Origin: Chloroflexota bacterium
Lineage (GTDB): Bacteria > Chloroflexota > UBA6077
Direction: 5' to 3'
Assembly: GCA_021806765.1 (NCBI GenBank)
Contig: JAJZQR010000135.1
Span: 1 to 13,598, forward strand
DNA length: 13,598 nucleotides
Below, in pieces: positions 1 to 7,434 of the stretch. A model generated the notes under the pieces. It did no database searches. It had not been told where the DNA came from and saw only the letters and a program-made list of their open reading frames with translations. Within the stretch, counting starts at the first letter, position 1. Each line of letters starts with the position of its first letter. The position numbers and the translations under genes were made by a program.

Positions 1-295
1 TGCCGATGGAGCAGCCGTCCACCAGCCCCCTGCCCACGTAGCCCATGAAGACGGGCAGGTGGCCCGAGCCTCCTCCGGTGCAGATGGCGACCTTGCCCTG
101 GATCGGGGCGTCGGCCCTCACGACGGCTCGCCTGTCGGGACCCACCAGCTTGAGTTCGGCAGGATGGGCGCGCACTATCCCATCCAGCATCTCGTCCACG
201 AAGGCGTACGGATCGTTGATCAGCTTCTTCACGATCTCCTCCTTGCTCCAGGGGCTCGCGTCCATCTGGCCTGGGAAGCGGTAGGCCTGTCCCAT
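1..295 (-). CDS. DhaK-type dihydroxyacetone/keto-sugar kinase, N-terminal part (cut by left edge)
   Basis: Only the first 98 or so residues are in the window; the gene continues beyond position 1. The translation contains KKLINDPYAFVDEMLDG, AHPAELKLV, a VVRADAP segment and GKVAICTGGGSGHLP, followed by GYVGRGLVDGCSIG. This is the N-terminal pattern of the DAK1 (DhaK) domain, which binds dihydroxyacetone or a longer ketose covalently through a histidine that would lie outside the window. The GHLPVFMGYVG version, rather than the GHEPAHAGFVG of classical DhaK, recalls DhaK-like kinases of tetrulose and sugar-acid clusters, from memory only. The start is uncertain: ATG at 295 has no clear Shine-Dalgarno, ATG at 265 and GTG at 319 are alternatives. 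It overlaps the end of the upstream racemase-like gene by 67 nt in another frame. It is the last visible gene of the minus-strand operon, so it probably phosphorylates a ketose produced by the pathway. Confidence 0.85.
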   Translation of the reverse strand, partial: MGQAYRFPGQMDASPWSKEEIVKKLINDPYAFVDEMLDGIVRAHPAELKLVGPDRRAVVRADAPIQGKVAICTGGGSGHLPVFMGYVGRGLVDGCSIG

Positions 296-1563
296 GGGAA
301 GGACGCTGTCGCATCCCACAAGAGGTTCCCCCGCTCGTCCCTTGGCATCGGGCCGGGACCTCGGAGCACTTCGAATTCTGGATTATCCTGCAACTGGTTC
401 AACAGAGGGAGTGTGACATAGAGATCCCTCAGATCCAACGTGCTCTTTATTCTAACCATGCGGAAGTCGCCTCCCTGAGGCTTGGCCGATCTCAAAGCCA
501 CCTCCACCGCTTCCACGTCGGTATCAAGAGAGATAGGGATTCTCGCTGCTGAAGGGTCGTTGGCGGTGAGAGCATTCCAGTAGGTCTTCGCAGCGTCGAA
601 CTGCTCCATAAGCTTTCGGGTGGTGAACTCGGCCGCCCCGATGCCGACGCAGTTGCCATGGGACTCGGGAGTGACGTTCAGGACTACAACCCGCCTGTAG
701 AGGGGAAGGGAGGTAGACTCGTCATTGCCACGCCACATTCCGATTACGTTGCTATCCATCCCGCCCCCGGAGATGTTCTTGCCCATCCAATCGACCACCA
801 GCACATCTAGCTCATCGAAGGGAACACGGGGCAAGAGACGGCTGGAGAGCTCCAGTAGCTCTCGATCGGTGTCGTGGATCCTCTCGGGCGGCGCCACGAC
901 GATTTTGGAGACATCGTGGTAGCCGTTCTCCACCGTCGCAACCCCCAGCACGATCTTGCCTGTCCCCATAATGACTCTGGCCGCTTCGGGGATGTTAAGC
1001 GCGAGCCCGTGGTCGTGGATCGACTCGGCGCCCAGTTGCTTGCCCAGTCCTATCGCCATCATTTTGCAGAGGCCGCTCTCGATTGAGGCCCGGAATGATG
1101 TGTGGTTCTTCACGCGGTTGACCACGATGACGCCGTCGGCATTGTAGGCGTTCCTATCCATGTGGACCGTGGCGCCTTGAGGGGTCCTGCCCAGAACCAC
1201 CGTTTCCATGGAGGAGAGGATCGGAACCCCCATGGATTCCTGAGTGATGCCATATTCAGCTATCAGATCCACCTGGCCCTGGGCAGTAGCGCCACCATGG
1301 CTTCCCATGGCAGGTACGATAAAGGGTCTCGCGTCCAACTTCTTCAACTCGTCGACGATCACCCTCAGGATTAGCGCGATGTTGGCCACACCGCGGCTTC
1401 CTGCTGTGATCGCGATCCTCTGCCCGGCCTTGACCCGCCCGGGCAGATCTGTCTGATGGAGCTGTCGCCGGACCTCACCGGCTACATCCTCCAAATGGTG
1501 TGAAGAAAAGTGGCGCCTCACCAGTGCCACGTCGGGAATAGTGCTTCTGGGATAGTCGCCCAT
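229..1563 (-). CDS. LarA/DUF2088-family nickel-pincer-type racemase/epimerase homologue
   Basis: This 444-residue protein matches the lactate-racemase-domain family (LarA homologues, long called DUF2088). Visible family marks are AITAGSRG (about 51-58), MGSHGGAT (86-93), VKNHTSF (151-157), the ESGLCKMMAIGLGKQLGA stretch (162-179) and IHDHG (182-186). In LarA the histidines and a lysine of comparable stretches hold the nickel-pincer nucleotide and act in hydride transfer; assigning exact residues here would need an alignment. Known LarA homologues racemise or epimerise alpha-hydroxy acids, so it may interconvert stereoisomers of a hydroxy acid in this pathway. The start ATG at 1563 follows GGGAAGAG with a short spacer. 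Conserved-looking sequence ends near GNLLWD; the last 25-30 residues are low in family character and overlap the next gene, so the natural end or a frameshift should be considered. No larB/larC/larE cofactor genes are in the window. Confidence 0.82.
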   Translation of the reverse strand: MGDYPRSTIPDVALVRRHFSSHHLEDVAGEVRRQLHQTDLPGRVKAGQRIAITAGSRGVANIALILRVIVDELKKLDARPFIVPAMGSHGGATAQGQVDLIAEYGITQESMGVPILSSMETVVLGRTPQGATVHMDRNAYNADGVIVVNRVKNHTSFRASIESGLCKMMAIGLGKQLGAESIHDHGLALNIPEAARVIMGTGKIVLGVATVENGYHDVSKIVVAPPERIHDTDRELLELSSRLLPRVPFDELDVLVVDWMGKNISGGGMDSNVIGMWRGNDESTSLPLYRRVVVLNVTPESHGNCVGIGAAEFTTRKLMEQFDAAKTYWNALTANDPSAARIPISLDTDVEAVEVALRSAKPQGGDFRMVRIKSTLDLRDLYVTLPLLNQLQDNPEFEVLRGPGPMPRDERGNLLWDATASFPWDRPTASQARWTRAPGARRRS

Positions 1564-1658
1564 ATCTCTTCCCGCCTCGCCGGCCAGGCCATGGCGTACT
1601 CAACGACTGCAGGATCAGGCGGCACCCACGCTGCTAGATGAGATCACTTCCGCTGCCG

Positions 1659-2396
1659 TTAAGAGCTGCTCGTCGTCGTCATGGTCCCGAAGTAAGCATT
1701 CCTCACATGTTCGTTCGCCATCAACTCGGGAGAGGTCCCGTTCACCGTCGTGATGCCCGATTCCATGACGTAGGCACGGTTGGATATCTCCAGGGCGAGC
1801 CAGGCGTTCTGTTCGACCAGAAGCATGGTGGTGCCGTTGCCGTTGACCTCGCGCAGTTTGTCGAACACCTGATCCACCAGGATAGGTGCGAGGCCGAGGG
1901 AGGGCTCGTCCAGCAGCAGCAGGCGAGGATGGCTCATCAAGGCCCGAGCGATCGCCAGCATCTGCTGTTCGCCGCCACTCAGTCCCGCGGCCATCTTACG
2001 GGAGTAGCGGCGGAGCACGGGGAACAGGGTGAACATCTCGTCAATGCCCTCCCGCACATATGCTGCGGGCCTTCCGTAGGCGCCCATCTCCAGGTTCTCG
2101 GTCACAGTCAGGGCGGGGAAGACCCGGCGGCGCTCCGGCACCAGGGCGATACCCAAGCTCACCAACCTCTCCGTTTGCTGCACCAGGAGGGAGTCGCCAT
2201 CAAAAACGATTTCGCCGGCAACCGGTTTGAGCAACCGGCATATGGACTTGAGCGTGGTGCTCTTGCCCGCTCCATTGGCGCCCAACAGAGCCACCACCTC
2301 GCCCCGGCGCACCTCCAGGCTGACGTCTCGCACGGCCTCCACGTCGCCGTATTTTACAGCCAGATGGGTGATAGAGAGAAGCGATCCGTCATGCAT
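1659..2396 (-). CDS. livF: Branched-chain-amino-acid-type ABC transporter ATPase LivF
   Basis: A 245-residue ATP-binding subunit of the hydrophobic/branched-chain amino-acid (HAAT) importer class, acting at the cytoplasmic face. Walker A is GANGAGKST (39-47), the Q-loop region lies near 85-100, the ABC signature is LSGGEQQ (139-145) and Walker B is LLLLDE (159-164) followed by PSLGLAP. The switch region reads LVEQN, glutamine in place of histidine, which is usual for LivF. Length is normal for the family. Its ATG at 2396 lies inside the end of livG (8-nt overlap), so translation is probably coupled. It should pair with LivG below the LivH/LivM permease. The C-terminal tail is Thr/Ser rich. 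The ligand of the system cannot be told from the ATPase. Confidence 0.95.
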   Translation of the reverse strand: MHDGSLLSITHLAVKYGDVEAVRDVSLEVRRGEVVALLGANGAGKSTTLKSICRLLKPVAGEIVFDGDSLLVQQTERLVSLGIALVPERRRVFPALTVTENLEMGAYGRPAAYVREGIDEMFTLFPVLRRYSRKMAAGLSGGEQQMLAIARALMSHPRLLLLDEPSLGLAPILVDQVFDKLREVNGNGTTMLLVEQNAWLALEISNRAYVMESGITTVNGTSPELMANEHVRNAYFGTMTTTSSS

Positions 2397-3132
2397 GGAA
2401 CCCCTGCCTCCTTCGCGAGCCCAGATACGCCTCGATGGCGGCTGGACTCGACTGGATTTCGGAGGGAGTCCCTTCCACCAGCAGCTTGCCGAAGTTGAGC
2501 ACTGTGATCCGTTGGGCCAGGGTCATGACCACCCGCATCTCGTGCTCGACCAGGATTACCGTCAGGCCCCGCTCGTGAAGGGCTCGGATCACGTCCATCA
2601 GTCGCTCGGTCTCCACCAGGTTAAGCCCGGCATGCGGCTCGTCCAGGAGCAGCACCCGGGGATCGAGACAGAGCGCTCTCGCGATCTCCAGCAGCCGCTG
2701 TTGGCCCTGGGGGAGGCTGACTGCTGGGCTGTTGGCAGCATCCGCCAGACCGACGAATCGCAGCGTATCGAGGGCCTTCGCTCGTTTGCCCGGATCGAAG
2801 TGCCACCAGGAACTGCTGGAGTGTCCGGCGAGCAGCAGGTTCTCAAGCGCGCTCATGGAGCGAAACAGCCTCGGAGCCTGGAAAGTCCGGCCCATGCCCC
2901 GACGCGCTATTTCGAAGGGATGCGCTCGATCGATACGGTGCCCGCGGAGCCGCACATCACCGCTGGTCGGCTTGTATACCCCGCTCATGATGTTGAACAG
3001 CGTCGTCTTGCCTGATCCGTTGGGCCCGATGACGGCGTGAATAGATCCCTCCTCTACTCCGAAGCTCACGTCTTCCAGGGCTGCGACGCCTGCGAAATGC
3101 TTGGTGAGACTCGATACTTCTACGATATTCAC
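2389..3132 (-). CDS. livG: Branched-chain-amino-acid-type ABC transporter ATPase LivG
   Basis: The frame is open further upstream, but the best start is GTG at 3132, giving 247 residues. It overlaps the livM stop as GTGA (4 nt), follows a purine-rich GAGGGAGG/AAGG stretch, and puts the family N-terminus (EVSSLTKHFAGVAALEDVSF) at residue 5. Longer versions only add residues encoded in the livM frame region. Walker A is GPNGSGKTT (36-44), the FQAPRLF element follows at 84-90, Walker B is LLLDEP (161-166), and His197 sits in LVEHEM, as in LivG proteins. The signature reads SLPQGQQRLLEIARAL where most LivG have LSYGQQR; the two substitutions are uncommon but the GQQ core is kept. It forms the ATPase pair with LivF and drives import of the operon's substrate. 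Confidence 0.94.
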   Translation of the reverse strand: MNIVEVSSLTKHFAGVAALEDVSFGVEEGSIHAVIGPNGSGKTTLFNIMSGVYKPTSGDVRLRGHRIDRAHPFEIARRGMGRTFQAPRLFRSMSALENLLLAGHSSSSWWHFDPGKRAKALDTLRFVGLADAANSPAVSLPQGQQRLLEIARALCLDPRVLLLDEPHAGLNLVETERLMDVIRALHERGLTVILVEHEMRVVMTLAQRITVLNFGKLLVEGTPSEIQSSPAAIEAYLGSRRRQGFHA

Positions 3133-4145
3133 CCCGCCTTGCCCTCCCTCGGCTTGCTCAAGATCGCCTTCGCGAGCCCGCTCCTTGGAAGTCGAAGCCC
3201 GGACTGCTTCTGCCGTTGGGAGACAGCGCGGACCAGACCTGCCAGGCCTCCAGGGGCCGCCGCCATCATGATGATAACCACTAACCCAAAGACCGCCATG
3301 TAGGAATCCTTGAGGAAGCGGAGCCATTCCGGCAAGAGGGTGAGCAGAAACGCCATCACCACGACGCCGCCGGTGCTGCCCAGCCCGCCGATCACCACCA
3401 TGACCAGGTAGTTGAAGGTGGTGCTCCAGGCAAAGACATCCGGGCTGATGTAACCCAGCATGGTCGAGTAGAGGACCCCCGCCAGGCCGCCACAGCTAGC
3501 AGAGATGACGAAGAGCATCACCTTGATGTTCCTGATGTTGACTCCGGCGACCTCGGCAGCGGTCTCATCATCTCGGACCGCCCGCGCTCTCATGCCCAGA
3601 GGACTTCGGTTGAAGAGCACGGACAGAGTGACGACGAGGGCAGCAAAGGCCAACTCCACGTAGAACAGGTGGGGCTCGCTGTCCAATTGCATGGGACCCA
3701 GACTGAACCTGGGAATGGCGCTAAGGCCGTTAGCTCCACCTGTTAGCCCACTCAGGTTGATCATGAACTGCTGCATAATGATCCCGAAGCCCAGGGTCGC
3801 CAGCGCCAGGTAGTGGCCCTTCAACTTGAGGGCCGGCCATCCGAGGGCAAGCCCGGCTACCGCTGCGAAAACGACGCCCGCTACGGCCGCGACGGGGAGG
3901 GCCACGTTGCGAAGCGCCAATATCGAGTATCCGTAGGCTCCGAGGCCGAAGAAAGCCGCCTGAGCCAGGGAGATCTGGCCTCCAAACCCGAGGATGAAGT
4001 TGAGCCCCACCGCCAGGATGATGTTCACCAGCGCCACGTTGACGACGTGCAGGTAGTAGACGCCCAGGACATGTGGAAGAAGGAGCGCCACGATGCCCAG
4101 CGCTATCAGGGATGCCATTACCGGGGTGACCCTTATCTTGCCCAT
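3129..4145 (-). CDS. livM: Branched-chain-amino-acid-type ABC permease LivM
   Basis: The start chosen is ATG at 4145 (338 residues). It lies 4 nt after the livH stop and has GGAGAGG upstream inside livH; the longer open frame adds 43 residues that are antisense-like, Ser/Pro-rich and not membrane-like. The protein is strongly hydrophobic with several membrane segments, and carries the LivM hallmark GFGGQISLAQAAFFGLGAYG (53-72), then GWPALKLKGHYLALATLGFG, and the cytoplasmic EAA-type loop region RARAVRDDETAAEVAGVN, which contacts the ATPases. The C-terminal 35 residues are basic and presumably cytoplasmic. With LivH it forms the membrane channel of the importer. The livM stop overlaps the livG start. 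Confidence 0.94.
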   Translation of the reverse strand: MGKIRVTPVMASLIALGIVALLLPHVLGVYYLHVVNVALVNIILAVGLNFILGFGGQISLAQAAFFGLGAYGYSILALRNVALPVAAVAGVVFAAVAGLALGWPALKLKGHYLALATLGFGIIMQQFMINLSGLTGGANGLSAIPRFSLGPMQLDSEPHLFYVELAFAALVVTLSVLFNRSPLGMRARAVRDDETAAEVAGVNIRNIKVMLFVISASCGGLAGVLYSTMLGYISPDVFAWSTTFNYLVMVVIGGLGSTGGVVVMAFLLTLLPEWLRFLKDSYMAVFGLVVIIMMAAAPGGLAGLVRAVSQRQKQSGLRLPRSGLAKAILSKPREGKAG

Positions 4146-4149
4146 AGCT

Positions 4150-5022
4150 TCACGGCCTCTCCATCTCGGGTTCGCCGAAGAGCCCTTGCGGCCTGAAGAT
4201 AAGGAAGGCGATGAGCAGCCCAAAGGAAATGACGTCGATGTACTGAGAGGACAGGAAGTAGGACCCCAACGCATCTACCAGCCCCAGGATCAGCCCGCCA
4301 ATCATTGCCCCAGGAATGTTCCCGAAGCCGCCGACGATGGAGGAAGCAAAGGCCTTCAGCGATACCATGCCTCCCATGTCCGCTGAGACGTAGAATACCG
4401 GGGCCACCAGCACACCCGCGACGCCGGCAAGGACGCAGGCGTAGGCAAAGATCAGGGCGATGACACGGTCTGTGTCGATGCCCATCAATCGAGCAACCTC
4501 GCGGTCCTGGGCTGTCGCACGCATCGCCTTGCCTATCGCTGTGCTACGAAACATCACCACCTGCAGGATCACGAGGACGATCATGGTGACGAGGATCAAC
4601 AGGTGCTGTCCGTAGATCTTGGCGGAGCCGAGGGTCACGGTGGCATTCTGGAGCGGACCGGGGTCGGCCAACGGCTCCGGACCCCAAGCCAGCACCGCGC
4701 TGTTCTTGAGGAAGATCGACAGCCCGAGGGTGGCTACGATGGCGCACAACTGAGGGGCGTTGCGGAGAGGGTGGTAGATTCCACGGGCCATGAGCACCCC
4801 GAACCCTGCCATAAAGATAATGGTCAGCAACAGATTCACCGCCCATGGCAGGTGCAGCGCCTGGGACATGGAGGCTACGCTGACGAAGGCCGCCAGCATC
4901 ACCAGCTCTCCCTGGGCAAAGTTCACGATCCCCACGGCGTTCCAGATCAGGGTGAAACCGAGAGCGACCAGCCCGTAGATTGCCCCCATCGCGAGGCCGG
5001 AGATGCTAAGCTGTAGCAGCAT
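4150..5022 (-). CDS. livH: Branched-chain-amino-acid-type ABC permease LivH
   Basis: A 290-residue integral membrane protein of the HAAT permease family. The N-terminus (LSISGLAMGAIYGLVALGF, then IWNAVGIVNFAQGELVMLAAF at about 27-47) is the classic LivH signature, and AMRATAQDREVARLMGIDTD is the conserved cytoplasmic loop that docks onto the ATPase. The C-terminal part (SSIVGGFGNIPGAMIGGLILGLVDALGS, IFRPQGLFGE) is also typical. The ATG at 5022 follows a GAGGGAG element in the minus-strand leader. It follows the solute-binding protein gene by 84 nt containing a strong hairpin, and precedes livM by 4 nt. Substrate unknown: LivH-class importers carry branched-chain amino acids, urea, short amides and various organic acids. 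Confidence 0.95.
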   Translation of the reverse strand: MLLQLSISGLAMGAIYGLVALGFTLIWNAVGIVNFAQGELVMLAAFVSVASMSQALHLPWAVNLLLTIIFMAGFGVLMARGIYHPLRNAPQLCAIVATLGLSIFLKNSAVLAWGPEPLADPGPLQNATVTLGSAKIYGQHLLILVTMIVLVILQVVMFRSTAIGKAMRATAQDREVARLMGIDTDRVIALIFAYACVLAGVAGVLVAPVFYVSADMGGMVSLKAFASSIVGGFGNIPGAMIGGLILGLVDALGSYFLSSQYIDVISFGLLIAFLIFRPQGLFGEPEMERP

Positions 5023-5064
5023 TGAGAGGCTCCCTCGTGATTAGTGTTGCCTACCAGGAACCTA

Positions 5065-5097
5065 TGGTGGCGCCTGGACTGCCCCCAGGCGCCACCA
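5065..5097 (-). promoter_or_regulatory. Perfect 13-bp inverted repeat between binding-protein gene and livH
   Basis: Positions 5065-5077 and 5085-5097 are perfectly complementary (TGGTGGCGCCTGG and its complement) with a 7-nt loop. The element starts 10 nt after the end of the solute-binding protein gene and lies about 40 nt before livH. On the minus-strand transcript the 3' side is not followed by a U-run, so it is not a textbook intrinsic terminator. A hairpin in this place commonly protects the upstream message or partly stops transcription, giving more binding protein than permease. That role is an inference. Confidence 0.6.
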
Positions 5098-5106
5098 ACG
5101 TTGGCC

Positions 5107-6270
5107 CTACTTCTCCTTGACTACCTGGATCACTTCGGTTTTCCCGTTCTTCACCTCGGTGATCAGCCCGGAGTGCACCATGTCGCCGTTCGAGCTCCAG
5201 CTGTACTGTGTCATGACTCCCTGGAAATCCTTGATGCCGTTCAGCGCCTGCTGGATGGAGGGCCCATCGACTTTGCTGGCCTTCTTGATGGCCTCAGCCA
5301 GGATGTTGGTGGCGTCGTAGTAGGCAGAGGCGTACAGTTCCGGCGGGGCGTTGTAGACGCCCGAGTACTTCTTGGCCCAATCCTGGATGTTCTTATCAGG
5401 GTTGTTCGGCGAGAAGTCGCTGATGGAGATGGCGCCGTTCGCAGCATCCCCGGCCAGTTTCAGGAAGGGAGGCTGGCTGAAGGTCGTCGACCCGACCAGC
5501 TTGAACTTTGCGCCCAAGGTCGCCATCTGCTTGGCCAGCAGGCCGCTAGGCTGGTCGTCGGTCCACACGATGATGCCGTCCACTCCCTTGTCTTGGAAGC
5601 TGAGGATCTGGGGAGTGAAGTCCTTGGTGTCATCCATGTGGGTTTCGGTGGCAACCGGTGTTATCCCTCGCTTCGTTAGCTCGTCCTTGACGACCTCGAT
5701 TCCGCCCTGCCCGAAGGCCGTATTGACGTAGTCCAGGCCGATCTTCTTGAACTTGAGCTCCTCCACGGCGTACTTCACCAGCAGTCTCGCCCCGATCTCG
5801 TCGTTCAGCCGGATGCGGAAGATCCACTTGTTGCCCTGAGCCGTGATGGGGGGTCCCGTCGCCCCAGTCAGGGCCGGTACACTGTACTTCTGGAAGATCG
5901 GTTCGGTAGGAAGCATCGCCGGACTGAAGTGGGGCCCGATGACTGCCACCACGTTGTCCTGGGTGATCAACTTCGTAACGGCGTTGGAAGCTGCAGTGGG
6001 GTTGGGTCCCTGGTCATCCTCCCAGAACAGCTGGATTGGGCGGCCGTTGATCCCTCCCTTGTCGTTGATCTCCTTGACCGCCAGGCCGATGCCGTTCTTC
6101 ATGTAGCCGCCGTTTTCGGCGAACTGTCCCGTAAGTGGAGCGGAGACCCCGATGTTAATCGGTTCAGCACTCTTTGGTGCGCTCGCAGGTGCGCCGGCCC
6201 CGCAGGCCGCCAGCACCAGCATCATCACCACGGAGACCAAGGCCACTGCGCTAAGTTGCAGCCATTTCAT
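5107..6270 (-). CDS. Lipoprotein solute-binding protein of LIV/HAAT-type ABC importer
   Basis: This 387-residue protein starts with a lysine, a hydrophobic stretch and a lipobox LAAC, with Cys23 as the predicted lipidation site, then an Ala/Ser/Pro linker. The mature part opens with NIGVSAPLTGQFAENG and contains GIGLAVKEINDKGGINGRPI, KLITQDNVVAVIGP and SPAMLPTEPIF, the marks of the type I periplasmic binding fold used by LivJ/LivK-like receptors (peripla_BP_6). It should capture the ligand outside the membrane and hand it to LivH/LivM. Ligand-contact positions correspond roughly to the PHFSPA loop (about 118-123) and TGATG loop (about 136-140), but identity cannot be deduced. Its position between a DapA-family enzyme and the permeases, and the presence of hydroxy-acid enzymes in the same operon, make an organic acid at least as likely as an amino acid. 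Confidence 0.93.
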   Translation of the reverse strand: MKWLQLSAVALVSVVMMLVLAACGAGAPASAPKSAEPINIGVSAPLTGQFAENGGYMKNGIGLAVKEINDKGGINGRPIQLFWEDDQGPNPTAASNAVTKLITQDNVVAVIGPHFSPAMLPTEPIFQKYSVPALTGATGPPITAQGNKWIFRIRLNDEIGARLLVKYAVEELKFKKIGLDYVNTAFGQGGIEVVKDELTKRGITPVATETHMDDTKDFTPQILSFQDKGVDGIIVWTDDQPSGLLAKQMATLGAKFKLVGSTTFSQPPFLKLAGDAANGAISISDFSPNNPDKNIQDWAKKYSGVYNAPPELYASAYYDATNILAEAIKKASKVDGPSIQQALNGIKDFQGVMTQYSWSSNGDMVHSGLITEVKNGKTEVIQVVKEK

Positions 6271-6273
6271 CCC

Positions 6274-6289
6274 CTGAAACTCCTTTCAG
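6274..6289 (-). promoter_or_regulatory. Ribosome binding site held in a hairpin loop ahead of the binding-protein gene
   Basis: On the minus strand the leader reads CTGAAA-GGAG-TTTCAG, then GGG and the ATG at 6270. The six-base arms (6284-6289 and 6274-6279) are exactly complementary and the four loop bases are the Shine-Dalgarno core. The core lies 9 nt from the start codon in linear distance, less if the stem forms. This may display the site to the ribosome or modulate its use. Confidence 0.5.
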
Positions 6290-6327
6290 ATTATGCCGAC
6301 CACCTAAGACGAGAGCTTCGTTCCCGA

Positions 6328-7221
6328 CTAGCCGACTACCGCGATGCCTGCTTCGACCAATCGTTGGCGGATCTCCGCCCGCTTTTCCTGGCTGGGCGCT
6401 AGCATGGGGCTGCGAGCGGGACCTACTTTCCGGCCCTGGAGCTCGATTGCCACCTTGGCCAGGTAGGGCATGTTGGGCCCCTCGATGGACCTCCACACCG
6501 GCAGGATGCGATCGTGCAGAGCCTTAGCGCCGGCGTGATCGCCTGCCTCCATCATGTTCCACATCTCCACGCTGGGCCCTGGAAGCACGGTGTTCAGGCA
6601 GCAGATAGCGCCGTCCACCCCGAGGCAGTAGGAGAGATAGAGGAGGTCGTCCACCGCGGTTATCACCGTCAGCCGGTCGTGGTACTGGTGCATCAGGTCG
6701 GCTACCTTGTGGAGATCGCCCCCGCTCTGCTTGATACCGGCCACCCAAGATACATCCACCAGCCGTCGAACGGTGCGTATATCGATGTTCACCCAGGGCA
6801 CGACGTTGTAGATCAGGACGGGGAGTTGCATCGCATCGCCGATTTCCTGGTAGTAACGAACTAGAGTCTCCGCGTCCGGTGTCCAGAGATAGTGGGGAGG
6901 GGTCACCTGCAGGGCCGTCACGCCGGCTTCCTTAGCGGCCTTCGACTTCCTGATGGCCTCGGCCGTGCTGTCCGCGATAATCCCTCCGATTACCGGAACC
7001 CGGTCCCGGGCCTGTTCCACCACGGCCCGGCAAAGGCGATGGATCTCCTGCTCCGACAGCCCCTCTCCTTCACCGGTACTGCCCCCGGCGCATAGCCCAC
7101 GGATCCCTGTCTGGATCAGGTACTCCACGTCGTCCCGGATAGCACCCTCGTCCAGCTCCTCATTTCCAGAGGTAAAGGGGGTAACCATGGGTGGAATGAT
7201 CCCGCGAACGTCCAGTCTCAT
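6328..7221 (-). CDS. DapA/NanA-family aldolase or dehydratase (class I lyase)
   Basis: The start chosen is ATG at 7221 (297 residues), as GGGAGG lies about 10 nt upstream; an ATG at 7239 would contain that ribosome site in the gene. The protein is a full-length dihydrodipicolinate-synthase-family TIM barrel: GIIPPMVTPF at 7-16, carboxylate-binding GGSTGEG at 46-52, catalytic Tyr138 in IYNVVP and Schiff-base Lys164 in GIKQSGGD. The usual arginine after the tyrosine motif that marks true DapA is absent (PWVNID follows), so lysine biosynthesis is unlikely. Family members with other residues there cleave or dehydrate 2-keto-3-deoxy sugar acids, sialic acid, hydroxy-oxoglutarate and similar pyruvate-type substrates. 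It stands between the GntR regulator and the ABC importer, suggesting it acts on the imported compound or its derivative. Exact substrate unknown. Confidence 0.9.
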   Translation of the reverse strand: MRLDVRGIIPPMVTPFTSGNEELDEGAIRDDVEYLIQTGIRGLCAGGSTGEGEGLSEQEIHRLCRAVVEQARDRVPVIGGIIADSTAEAIRKSKAAKEAGVTALQVTPPHYLWTPDAETLVRYYQEIGDAMQLPVLIYNVVPWVNIDIRTVRRLVDVSWVAGIKQSGGDLHKVADLMHQYHDRLTVITAVDDLLYLSYCLGVDGAICCLNTVLPGPSVEMWNMMEAGDHAGAKALHDRILPVWRSIEGPNMPYLAKVAIELQGRKVGPARSPMLAPSQEKRAEIRQRLVEAGIAVVG

Positions 7222-7415
7222 AGGGCAAGAACCTCCCATTCAGAATGTGGCCCCAATTTGTTCTCCGCGTTCGGCCCCACCAACAGGACCGGCAGTGCAT
7301 AGAGAGGGAACGGCTGCCAACCCTATCATGGGGGGCGAGCCGGGGGGACAAGTCTCGCCGGAGGATTCGGTGTTGCCGGGTTGGTAGCAACGGCCACTGA
7401 AGCGCTCTCCAACGG

Positions 7416-7427
7416 AGGTGATCACCT
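7416..7427. promoter_or_regulatory. 12-bp perfect palindrome after the GntR gene (possible operator)
   Basis: AGGTGATCACCT is its own reverse complement and lies 8 nt beyond the regulator's stop, at the far end of the 213-nt gap before the DapA-family gene (7222-7434). Nothing else clear was found in that gap: no convincing -10/-35 pair for the lyase operon and no RNA gene. A dimeric repressor could bind such a site, but there is no second copy in the window to support it. Confidence 0.25.
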
Positions 7428-7434
7428 ACTCTGC

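Noticed and set aside
1638..2498. Plus-strand open frame of 286 codons over livF
   Set aside because: Antisense to the Walker and signature motifs of LivF; no ribosome site and no recognisable domain.
5044..5679. Plus-strand open frame of 211 codons over the binding-protein gene
   Set aside because: Antisense to a lipoprotein gene with clear signal and family motifs.
6290..6295. CATAAT as a -10 box for the binding-protein gene
   Set aside because: There is no -35 upstream, and the start of transcription would fall inside the ribosome binding site.
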